Source: a virus. Taken from it: 28,516 nt of DNA. Location of the stretch: the IMG/VR virus record IMGVR_UViG_3300033994_000677, positions 1 through 28,516 of that record; one strand, written 5' to 3'. Below, one piece after another: positions 7,992 through 13,598 of the stretch. The notes below the pieces were generated by a model. The model saw only the letters and a program-made list of their open reading frames with translations. It did no database searches and was not told the origin of the DNA. A program made the translations under genes and the position numbers. How positions within the stretch are numbered: position 1 is the stretch's first letter; the number at the start of each line of letters is the position of its first letter.

Positions 7992-8146
7992 TTGCCTTTC
8001 TTCGCCATACCGGCTTCGGACATTGCAATGGCAATCGCTTGATCGCGTGACTTAACCTTTTGTCCGCTCGATGATTTCAGCTTGCCAGCTTTGTACTCGC
8101 GCATGACTTTGGCAACTTTGTTCTTCATCTTGTCGGACTTTTCCAT
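7988..8146 (-). CDS. Small DUF6496-like protein
   Basis: 52 codons, from ATG 8146 to TGA 7988-7990. The sequence KVMREYKAGKLKSSSGQKV, followed by KSRDQAIAIAMSEAG, matches a pattern I recall as DUF6496, a short basic family seen in phages and bacteria and always containing the SGxKVxxxxQAIAIAxSEA motif. Function is unknown. It is translationally linked on both sides: the upstream gene ends TAATG at its start, and its stop overlaps the next ATG. Confidence 0.7.
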   Translation of the reverse strand: MEKSDKMKNKVAKVMREYKAGKLKSSSGQKVKSRDQAIAIAMSEAGMAKKGK

Positions 8147-8430
8147 TACATTCCTCCGAGCGTTGTCGTTTCACCGCCAAGGCCAGATTCCGCATTGAGA
8201 CGCTCTTGTGACAGCAGTGTGCGTGATCCACGACGACGACGTAGTGCAAGGAAACGCTCTTCTGGTGCGGCAACACGGGCAGCAGGTTGTGACGCTTCTG
8301 CTGTTGTAGCGGCTGCACCACCTGTTGCAGTCGTTGCTTTTGTAGCAGCTGATGCTTTTTTGCTATCACCAAATACTGCTTTGCCTACAGTGGTAAAAAC
8401 TTTACCAACGCCTTTTGCTACACCGCTCAT
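8146..8430 (-). CDS. Hypothetical protein with C-terminal RRRGxRxLLSxER motif (copy 1)
   Basis: 94 residues. The N-terminus is a glycine/valine-rich helix (MSGVAKGVGKVFTTVGKAVF), the middle is a low-complexity Ala/Thr linker, and the C-terminus carries RRRRGSRTLLSQERLNAESG. The C-terminal motif recurs in the next gene upstream. Such basic G-x-x-x-LL endings occur in small podoviral proteins of the head gene cluster, but I know no proven role. It has a strong AAGGAG ribosome site. Confidence 0.6.
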   Translation of the reverse strand: MSGVAKGVGKVFTTVGKAVFGDSKKASAATKATTATGGAAATTAEASQPAARVAAPEERFLALRRRRGSRTLLSQERLNAESGLGGETTTLGGM

Positions 8431-8440
8431 GATTAGCTCC

Positions 8441-8692
8441 TTATTCCATTACGACCAATTGTGGTAGACCTGCCTCTGCGTCCATGCGCTCGGCAGACAG
8501 CAATGCGCGTTGACCGCCACGCCGTCTAGCTCTGGCTTGCGCTTGCAGGCGCATCGCCTCTTCTGTTTTCAATGCGGCAATCTCGTCTTCTTGCTTTTTA
8601 ATTCGCGCTGCCTCACGCTCATTGGCTTGGCGCTGCATTTCCATTTGTGCGCGGACAGCCCGATCTGAGCCACCGCCAAATAATCCGCTCAT
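8441..8692 (-). CDS. Hypothetical coiled-coil protein with RRRGxRxLLSxER motif (copy 2)
   Basis: 83 residues. A glycine-rich start (MSGLFGGGSDRAV) leads into a long charged helix (about residues 14-58) likely to form a coiled coil, then the C-terminal motif ARRRGGQRALLSAERMDAEA shared with the protein encoded at 8146-8430. The two are paralogues at their ends only: one has a coiled coil, the other a flexible linker. The ATG overlaps the stop of the gp13-like gene (ATGA). A small ejection or scaffold-associated protein is possible, but this is inference. Confidence 0.6.
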   Translation of the reverse strand: MSGLFGGGSDRAVRAQMEMQRQANEREAARIKKQEDEIAALKTEEAMRLQAQARARRRGGQRALLSAERMDAEAGLPQLVVME

Positions 8693-9180
8693 GTTTGCCT
8701 CACAATACTCATCATGTAGAAATCAGCCTTATCTGTTCCATAGGCTTTTAAGATAGCTTCTTGCTTAAATCCAATAGCATTCGCCCATTTAACCGCTGCT
8801 TCGTGGTCGCACCTTACTGTAATCTGTTGCCGGTGTAAACCGTAGGATATCGCGCATATATCTATAAATGCTCTGCCGCCACGGGTCATGAATATAGGGT
8901 AGGCGCGTAGACGTTCATCTGGGATGAACCACATCTCGGCAACGCCCGGCCAAAGTGGCACCATACCGAACACGCCGACAGGTTGACCGTAGATCATGAC
9001 GGTTGTGGCCTCCCCCATGTTGGCTTGAGCGGTCACCAGTTGCTCACGAGAAACGCTATCCCCAATACAAAGGATGTCTTTGTTGTTAGTATTTATGTAA
9101 CTAACATGGTCTGGGGCGTAGGGCATAAAAATCGCCCCATTGGGGCGACGGACTTGTTCGTTTAAGTCGAAGGCAATCAT
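8689..9180 (-). CDS. T7 gp13-like protein with GNAT-like fold
   Basis: 163 residues. The composition and order fit the phage gp13 family (DUF2833), which in T7 is needed for assembly of the internal core and looks like a GNAT acetyltransferase domain. Visible elements are IYGQPVGVFGMVPLWPGVAE (about 83-102), AEMWFIPDER, and the C-terminal helix EAAVKWANAIGFKQEAILK, the usual last helix and strand of a GNAT fold. No clear acetyl-CoA loop (R/QxxGxG/A) is seen, so it is probably not an active transferase. It is coupled to the terminase gene by ATGA. Confidence 0.75.
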   Translation of the reverse strand: MIAFDLNEQVRRPNGAIFMPYAPDHVSYINTNNKDILCIGDSVSREQLVTAQANMGEATTVMIYGQPVGVFGMVPLWPGVAEMWFIPDERLRAYPIFMTRGGRAFIDICAISYGLHRQQITVRCDHEAAVKWANAIGFKQEAILKAYGTDKADFYMMSIVRQT

Positions 9181-10733
9181 GCGAAGACATCGAAGTCGCT
9201 GTTAGCGATGGTTTGTGCGGTGAATGTTCCTGTGGGCAGGTGGGAATTCTTGGTCATTCTGCGGTGTTCGCCGCCACCTAGTAGTAGATACCCGAATGCG
9301 TCGCCAACGTGGGAGTGTTCATTCTTGTTGGGTGCGTCCCGGAAGCGTTCTTGCCCTGCGCCAACTGAGATTCGCTTGAAATGGTAGCCACCGGCTAGGG
9401 ATTTCCTAAGAAGTTTGCAGGATTTGTCCACACGCAGGCCGGGTTTACCGCCGATTAGGCGTTGCATGGGTGCGGCTGCGGCTTCTCGACGTACTTTAAA
9501 GTCGTTACTGGGGGTAGGTTGGGCGCGTAAACCCAGTGTTCGCAGGTGATCGAAGGCGGTGACTTCGTAAATAGCGTCACGTTGCATACCGGCGGGGTCG
9601 CCCCACACTAATACTTGGGCTTTTGGGTATCTGGCGTTCAGTTCCCCTAGTAATTGCTGGCCGAAACGCTCAAGGCCCATGTCGAAGGTGACGATTTCGT
9701 GCAGGATATTCCATGTACCTGCGCCTGTTTTCTGTCCGATGACGGCGGCTGGGGTCAAGCCGAAGTCAAGGCCAACGTGGATGGGCAGGCTGGAGTCGTA
9801 ATCCAAGTCGGCTGACATCATATTGTCGTCGTACTCAGGCCAGACGGGTCGGCCTTCCTGCACATAAGTGTATTTACCTTCGGCGTAACAGCGAATCCAG
9901 TCTAGGTTTTTTCCGAGGAGCATTTGCTGGTAGTAGCCTGCTGGTAGATTGCCGATGTTTTCAGCTTTGCTATTCTTTTTCCACCACCTTCCTGCACTAT
10001 AGATGCAATCGTTAGCTTCAGGATTTTCTGGAAGTTCTGCAACATCTGCTTCTTCGACTCCACCGGGTTGTCTGAAGAACTCCCATTTGAAGGCCCCACT
10101 CATTTTCTCCTTTTCTGCCAGTCTGAACCACCAATGGTCGTCATCCATTGGGTTGGTATCCATGATGATGCCGTGCCAACTTGCCCCACCATCACGTTTA
10201 GTCGGGTATCGTCCGACTCGGTGTGTCAGTCCATCGATGACTGCTTTGGGTAGTTCCCGTGCTTCGTTGACCCATGCACCGGTCAACTCCAACGACAGCA
10301 GCTTTCTGACATCCTTTGGCTGATCCAGTGCAAGGAAGATGACTTCGCAATCGATTCCAGCGGCACCTTCTCTCGCAGGCAGTCGGATGTGGTGGGTAAT
10401 CGGTGGTGTCCATAGCAGTGGCCCGAAAGTATTTTCTGGGAACAGGTCAAGCCATGTCTTAATGGTCGTCGTCTTCAGCATTGGGTAGCTGTTTCGGACA
10501 ATCGCAAAGCGGCTGTACTTAATGCCGTCAATCGGAGAAGGCTTTTGCTGCACGGCCTTCATCATGATCTCAGCGCAGCAAGCGTATGACTTGCCGGAGC
10601 CTACTGGCCCCATGATGCCGCGAACGAAAGCGTTAGACCGCAGGAATTTCCACGCCATTGGGCTGGTGGAAAAGTCTAAGTTCAGCCCGGTTACGGGCAT
10701 CTCTTTGGTACCTGCTTCTTTAGTTTTGCTCAC
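9177..10733 (-). CDS. terL: Terminase large subunit
   Basis: 518 residues. The ATPase half has Walker A GPVGSGKS (42-49), a Walker B-like strand LTGAWVNEARE (150-160, catalytic Glu157) and the coupling motif MDTNP (191-195). The nuclease half has three acidic sites: GLDFG (Asp323), WGDPAG (Asp379) and HVGDAFGY (Asp478), matching the RNase H-type fold that cuts concatemers. The enzyme powers DNA packaging through the portal. The start is GTG at 10733, inside the end of the small subunit gene (overlap 14 bases). It is the clearest marker of the minus-strand packaging operon. Confidence 0.95.
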   Translation of the reverse strand: MSKTKEAGTKEMPVTGLNLDFSTSPMAWKFLRSNAFVRGIMGPVGSGKSYACCAEIMMKAVQQKPSPIDGIKYSRFAIVRNSYPMLKTTTIKTWLDLFPENTFGPLLWTPPITHHIRLPAREGAAGIDCEVIFLALDQPKDVRKLLSLELTGAWVNEARELPKAVIDGLTHRVGRYPTKRDGGASWHGIIMDTNPMDDDHWWFRLAEKEKMSGAFKWEFFRQPGGVEEADVAELPENPEANDCIYSAGRWWKKNSKAENIGNLPAGYYQQMLLGKNLDWIRCYAEGKYTYVQEGRPVWPEYDDNMMSADLDYDSSLPIHVGLDFGLTPAAVIGQKTGAGTWNILHEIVTFDMGLERFGQQLLGELNARYPKAQVLVWGDPAGMQRDAIYEVTAFDHLRTLGLRAQPTPSNDFKVRREAAAAPMQRLIGGKPGLRVDKSCKLLRKSLAGGYHFKRISVGAGQERFRDAPNKNEHSHVGDAFGYLLLGGGEHRRMTKNSHLPTGTFTAQTIANSDFDVFA

Positions 10734-11163
10734 GGACTTCCTCTGCGTCGATGATCTCAGGGGCTTTGACGTTGATACCGATCACGCTCGGTTTATCGGA
10801 GTCTTCAACGGTATCTAGTAAGCCAGAGGCTTTAGCCAAGATGCGTAGTACACCCACTTTGTCGTACAGTTCGATGTCTAGTGTGCGTGTGCAGCCGCCT
10901 TCTTTGTCGTAGCGTTCGTTGACCTTGATGGACTTGATGGCTTGCTGGGCGTGTTCAGGGATGTCTTTGCTGGCTTTTACCTTAATGTTGCCGGTTTCAT
11001 CCCACTCCATGATGTCGGTCAACTTGGTATTGGCGATGGTTAGCAGGGCATAGGCCACTGCTTCTCTGTTTTTAGCGATAGTGGTGGAGCCGCCTAATCG
11101 TTCTTGGATTCTGCGAACGCCGCCCCAGTTCTTAATCGATGGTATTTGTTTGCTTACAGACAT
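10720..11163 (-). CDS. terS: Terminase small subunit-like protein
   Basis: 147 residues, directly upstream of and overlapping the large terminase gene. The C-terminal half has the pattern of the phage small terminase family: DIMEWDETGNIKVKASKDIP (about 50-69), then AIKSIKVNERYDKEGG, then IELYDKVGVLRILAKASGLL. The N-terminal half is short and its helix-turn-helix is less obvious (WGGVRRIQERLGGSTTIAKN), so the DNA-recognition part may be reduced or diverged. It should bind the packaging site and stimulate the large subunit. Confidence 0.78.
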   Translation of the reverse strand: MSVSKQIPSIKNWGGVRRIQERLGGSTTIAKNREAVAYALLTIANTKLTDIMEWDETGNIKVKASKDIPEHAQQAIKSIKVNERYDKEGGCTRTLDIELYDKVGVLRILAKASGLLDTVEDSDKPSVIGINVKAPEIIDAEEVREQN

Positions 11164-11165
11164 TG

Positions 11166-11579
11166 TTATCTTTTCAAAAGTTCCATTCGCAAAAGATTCA
11201 CAAACAAATTTTGTTGTGCAGTCGGCACTCCGCTACTAGGATCATCTGACAAAATCCTTGCGGCAATTGTTGCTTTCCTTTCGTCTTCGCTTGCGTTTTT
11301 ATATGTGGTTGTGTCAAGAAACGCTTTTTGCTGATTTGTTAATTCAAAGTCCGGCTTAAACTCTGGCTTCCGCATAATAATTCTGCTGGCCTCATTTACT
11401 GCCACGGACTGATATTGTTCTGGTTTGAGATTTGAATATGGGTTCAAAATGACTTTGTTGTCTTCCGTTGCCATTCCGGCCACATTTGCGTTTTTCTTAA
11501 AGTATTCAAGCTCTCCGGCATAGGGCTTTCTCATTTCTATGCCTTTAGGCAAACGGATAAAGTTAAAGTCTTTGTCCAT
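11166..11579 (-). CDS. Conserved hypothetical protein before the terminase genes
   Basis: 137 residues, soluble, mixed charge. It contains RKPYAGELEYFKKNANVAGM (about 17-36), then ILNPYSNLKPEQ and NEASRIIMR, a pattern I recall from proteins encoded next to terminase genes in several phage and prophage groups, without a known function. The start ATG 11579 follows an AAGAGGA ribosome site. The stop is 3 bases before the small terminase start, so the three genes form one unit. Confidence 0.65.
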   Translation of the reverse strand: MDKDFNFIRLPKGIEMRKPYAGELEYFKKNANVAGMATEDNKVILNPYSNLKPEQYQSVAVNEASRIIMRKPEFKPDFELTNQQKAFLDTTTYKNASEDERKATIAARILSDDPSSGVPTAQQNLFVNLLRMELLKR

Positions 11580-11609
11580 AATTTCCTCTTAAATATCATG
11601 CGTGTTAGC

Positions 11610-11625
11610 CCTCGTCTTTCCGAGG
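11610..11625 (-). other. Hairpin in the leader of the terminase unit
   Basis: A 5-bp stem CCTCG/CGAGG with a 6-base loop lies about 30 bases before the ATG at 11579. A T-rich stretch on the minus strand (11683-11699) lies further upstream, between this leader and the cysteine-rich peptide gene, but no clean terminator stem precedes it. No convincing -35/-10 pair was found here. Confidence 0.3.
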
Positions 11626-11730
11626 TGTCCGTGTAGTCTCACCAGTATAGGGGCCGGTTCCACACTGCCGCTGTTAGCAGGGAAAAACAAACAAAAAAAC
11701 CTGCGCCACCTGCGGCTGGGCTAAACCCTG

Positions 11731-11877
11731 CTAGTAGCAGGATGTATTACAACTTGCTCCATAGCAACAGGTGGTACAAGTAACGCACCGGCCAGCATCG
11801 CAGTAAGTGTTATAGGTGCAGGTCGCGTAGACCAGAGGGGCTGTAATTGCCAGCCAGAGTGCGAACAGGTATTTCAT
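11731..11877 (-). CDS. Secreted cysteine-rich peptide, copy 1
   Basis: A 48-codon gene from ATG 11877 to TAG 11731-11733. Residues 1-18 (MKYLFALWLAITAPLVYA) form a good Sec signal peptide: Lys2, hydrophobic core and a V-x-A cleavage site. The predicted mature part of 30 residues holds eight cysteines (full-length positions 20, 26, 31, 34, 37, 38, 43, 47), so it would fold through disulphides in the periplasm. The ribosome site AAGGAG lies 5 bases before the ATG. The tandem neighbour at 11962-12108 has the same length and identical cysteine positions. I know no family with this framework. Possible roles are envelope modification, superinfection exclusion or lysis control, but nothing in the sequence decides. 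Confidence 0.8.
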   Translation of the reverse strand: MKYLFALWLAITAPLVYATCTYNTYCDAGRCVTCTTCCYGASCNTSCY

Positions 11878-11961
11878 ATGGCTCCTTTCGGATTATCGGG
11901 TGGGGTACTCACTGTAACCCTTGACGACCTACAATTGATCGACACAGCTTTCCCCCGTATT

Positions 11962-12108
11962 TCAGAAACAGCTTTTCATACAGGATGACTCATAACAGCA
12001 GATTGAGCAACTGACGCACTTCTCTAGCGTACAGTAGTGTCGCCAAAAGCACTTCTCTAAAGTATCTGGCGGTGGCAGGCTTAGTGATATTGCTAACAGG
12101 TAGGTCAT
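11962..12108 (-). CDS. Cysteine-rich peptide, copy 2
   Basis: A 48-codon gene from ATG 12108 to TGA 11962-11964, with ribosome site AGGGGAG. All eight cysteines are at the same positions as in copy 1 (20, 26, 31, 34, 37, 38, 43, 47), and CCY, Ser42 and the aromatic last residue are shared, yet most other residues differ. This is strong evidence that both are real and under selection for the cysteine framework. The N-terminus MTYLLAISLSLPPPDTLE is a poor signal peptide: no positive charge, a short hydrophobic part and no A-x-A site. Copy 2 may therefore stay in the cytoplasm, where CxxC pairs could bind zinc, or use a non-standard export signal. Confidence 0.75.
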   Translation of the reverse strand: MTYLLAISLSLPPPDTLEKCFWRHYCTLEKCVSCSICCYESSCMKSCF

Positions 12109-12214
12109 GTGGCTCCCCTTGGGGTTATAGGATGGGTACTCGCTCCATTACTGAACTTCTGCCGCGTGGGGGCATATGCCGAACAGTAAAATCCGCTTTC
12201 CCCCTGTCAATATA

Positions 12215-12511
12215 TCAGAATGGGATTTCCTCATCCAGCGTGTCTTTTCTATCGCCGGGGGCATACCCATTGCCCTTATCTATACTGTGCTGGTTTATTG
12301 TCGGCTGTGCTGGGACCATCTTACCTAGAGACACATTAAAAAACGTATCCCCAGCTTTTGTCTTCTTTTCCCATGCTGACAGGTAAAACTCCTGCCCATT
12401 CAACTTCAATTTACCCGACCAGTCCGGGCTATCCTCATTCTTCTTTTTCTTGTTTAAAAACAGATTCCCACGGTTATCTTTTAACTCGTACGGAGTCACG
12501 TAATTAGTCAT
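12215..12511 (-). CDS. Small ssDNA-binding-like protein with SSB-type acidic tail
   Basis: 98 residues from ATG 12511, chosen because GGAGAG lies 5 bases upstream; an ATG 36 bases earlier has no ribosome site. The core DWSGKLKLNGQEFYLSAWEK, then KAGDTFFNVSLGKM, is a short beta-strand pattern common in phage OB-like or DUF736-like proteins. The last residues, LDEEIPF, closely match the acidic C-terminal tip (DDDIPF) by which bacterial SSB recruits partner proteins. It probably coats single-stranded DNA or mimics the SSB tail during phage replication. It is divergent from the HNH gene on the other strand. Confidence 0.6.
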   Translation of the reverse strand: MTNYVTPYELKDNRGNLFLNKKKKNEDSPDWSGKLKLNGQEFYLSAWEKKTKAGDTFFNVSLGKMVPAQPTINQHSIDKGNGYAPGDRKDTLDEEIPF

Positions 12512-12530
12512 ATAGCTCTCCAAAATATTG

Positions 12531-12558
12531 TTGCCGACAGTTGGCAACTGAGTATAAT
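12531..12558 (+). promoter_or_regulatory. Plus-strand promoter for the leader RNA and HNH gene
   Basis: -35 TTGCCG (12531-12536), 16-base spacer, consensus -10 TATAAT (12553-12558); predicted start near 12565. The -35 region lies in an inverted repeat GTTGCC-N7-GGCAAC (12530-12548), a plausible operator for the phage Cro-like or ribbon-helix-helix protein. The minus strand shows TATACT over the same place (12551-12556), which could serve the divergent SSB-like gene, though I see no minus-strand -35 box. Confidence 0.6.
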
Positions 12559-12565
12559 CTTAATC

Positions 12566-12667
12566 GTCTGTTTAGCGCCAGACTGAAAGCTTATTGATAA
12601 GGCCTTGCCTCCGAAAACTCCATCGGGGGGCGCTAACAAGGTCTTTTCAATGGGCTTTCCATTATGA
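12566..12667 (+). ncRNA. Predicted pseudoknotted leader RNA upstream of the HNH gene
   Basis: The RNA would begin with hairpin H1: stem GTCTG/CAGAC (12566-12570 with 12579-12583) and loop TTTAGCGC. A second element has stem P2 GGCCTTG/CAAGGTC (12601-12607 with 12637-12643, one G-T wobble) and, stacked on it, P3 CCTCCGA/TCGGGGG (12608-12614 with 12623-12629, one wobble). Between P3 and P2 a 7-base strand GCGCTAA (12630-12636) is exactly complementary to TTAGCGC in the H1 loop (12572-12578), giving a loop-strand pseudoknot. The 3' arm of P2 contains AAGG, the only ribosome-site-like motif before a 5-codon ORF (ATG 12650, stop TGA 12665-12667) that overlaps the HNH start as ATGA. A last hairpin AATGG/CCATT (12649-12663) abuts the HNH ATG. 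Hand-folded; no match to a known riboswitch or ribozyme was recognised. Confidence 0.5.
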
Positions 12668-13146
12668 AAACTCCCACCATCGGCCCGGTTCGTCTTTCGA
12701 TGAGCTACGGCAAGCCTTCCATCTACAAAGACGCTGCCAAGAAAAAAAAGAAGCGTCAAGAAAAGGCTAAGAAGACACTTGCCAAACTAGCCAGTCAATC
12801 CCCTGAAATTCAAAAGCTCATATCTCAACGAGCTACTGCCATTTCAAAAAAGCAATCAAAGAAGGCAAAGCCTGTCAATTTAAGCAATGCGCCTATATAC
12901 CAAAAAGGCATGGGTTCTGACTTCTATATCACTAAAGAATGGAGACAGCTTAGGTACTCCATCTTTGTAAAATATGGCAAAATCTGTATGTGCTGTGGCT
13001 CGAAGGATGGCTACTTACACGTAGACCACATCAAGCCACGTTCCAAGTTCCCAGAGCTGGAGCTTGAACCAAGTAATCTGCAAGTCTTGTGTGAGGCTTG
13101 CAACGTAGGTAAATCCAATCTGGATCAAACCGATTGGAGAAGGTAG
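12664..13146 (+). CDS. HNH endonuclease
   Basis: 160 residues. The first 75 are Lys-rich and helical (KKKKKRQEKAKK at about 26-37), probably DNA-contacting. The nuclease domain follows: EWRQLRYSIFVKYG, C108-x2-C111, VDHIKPRS (Asp121, His122), ELEPSNLQVLCEACN with Asn138 and C143-x2-C146-N147, all the elements of a McrA-type HNH fold with zinc pairs. There is no ribosome site directly before the ATG; translation may be coupled to the tiny upstream ORF. It is the only gene of its short plus-strand unit, flanked by structured non-coding sequence, which suggests a mobile homing-type cassette. A host-DNA-degrading or packaging-related nuclease is the alternative. Confidence 0.85.
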   Translation: MKTPTIGPVRLSMSYGKPSIYKDAAKKKKKRQEKAKKTLAKLASQSPEIQKLISQRATAISKKQSKKAKPVNLSNAPIYQKGMGSDFYITKEWRQLRYSIFVKYGKICMCCGSKDGYLHVDHIKPRSKFPELELEPSNLQVLCEACNVGKSNLDQTDWRR

Positions 13147-13598
13147 AAACAAGTATCCGGGCGTAAGGAGTCGCGCCCTCAATGGCATGAGATATACATT
13201 TGGCCCAACCGTGAAGAACGGTACCACCCGAAAGGGAAGACTGGGTCGGAAGCAATAAAACGGTACGCACCTAACGGTAATACGGCCTGAGCTTCCCTAG
13301 TGGCTACACACTAGATGCTAAACGGATACTGGAAGACATTTGCAAAGCCATGCAAATATCTACGACTCCCTTCGCACGTCTGTAGCTTTCGTAGCCAACC
13401 TAGCCTCAACCTTCCCACTGCCGGGCCAGCGCCCATCCCAGAGGAACCGAGACTCCCCATTTTATATAATTAAAAGTTCTAAACCTCCCTCGGTTCCGGG
13501 CCGATACCTTATAAAAAAGGCAGTGGAACAAGGCCAAAACCAACCTGCAAGCGGAAAAATCTGGGGAAAAATTGAGTAGGGTCCCCACGCCCACATAC
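13147..13598 (+). other. Non-coding, hairpin-rich region between the HNH and replication genes
   Basis: There is no convincing gene in these 452 bases. Plus-strand folding elements found by eye: GGGCG/CGCCC (13159-13178); a closing stem GGCCCA/TGGGTC (13202-13207 with 13242-13247, one wobble) around hairpins ACCGT/ACGGT (13208-13222) and CCC-GAAA-GGG (13227-13236, a GNRA tetraloop); GGAAGC/GCTTCC (13248-13253 with 13291-13296); CTAGTG/CACTAG (13297-13314); ATTTGCA/TGCAAAT (13338-13357). Further on, the inverted repeat GGAACCGAG/CTCGGTTCC (13443-13451 with 13489-13497) frames an A/T-rich core with TATATAAT. ACGGTA occurs at 13218, 13260, 13274 and 13601. A structured RNA, or a replication origin near the initiator gene, are the two readings. 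Confidence 0.5.

Larger units (their letters stand above)
11731..12204 (-). repeat. Tandem duplication carrying the two cysteine-rich genes
   Basis: Two units with start codons 231 bases apart. On the minus strand both contain GAGTACCC about 30 bases before the ATG and a GGAGCCAyATG ribosome-site context, followed by ACCTGTT three to six bases into the gene. Further upstream both carry GGGGGAAAGC (plus strand 11947-11956 and 12195-12204), close after a TTCTGA stop. The control segment seems better conserved than the coding sequence, so expression signals were duplicated with the gene. Confidence 0.6.

Noticed and set aside
12072-12386. 104-codon plus-strand open frame
   Set aside because: It crosses the cysteine-rich copy 2 gene and the SSB-like gene on the other strand, lacks a ribosome site and shows no protein-like pattern.
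12566-12643. Leader RNA read as an HDV-like or pistol ribozyme, or as part of a group I intron
   Set aside because: HDV-like folding needs a P4 and a catalytic C between P1' and P2', absent here. Pistol has the same parts in a different order (its third hairpin follows the pseudoknot strand). Group I order P3-P7-P3'-P8-P7' does not fit either, and no coding exons flank the HNH unit on the plus strand.
12508-12759. 83-codon minus-strand open frame
   Set aside because: It crosses the promoter, the structured leader and the HNH start, and its product has no recognisable features.
13147-13400. tRNA or tmRNA in the structured region
   Set aside because: No T-loop GTTCRANYC, no CCA end and no cloverleaf arms could be placed.
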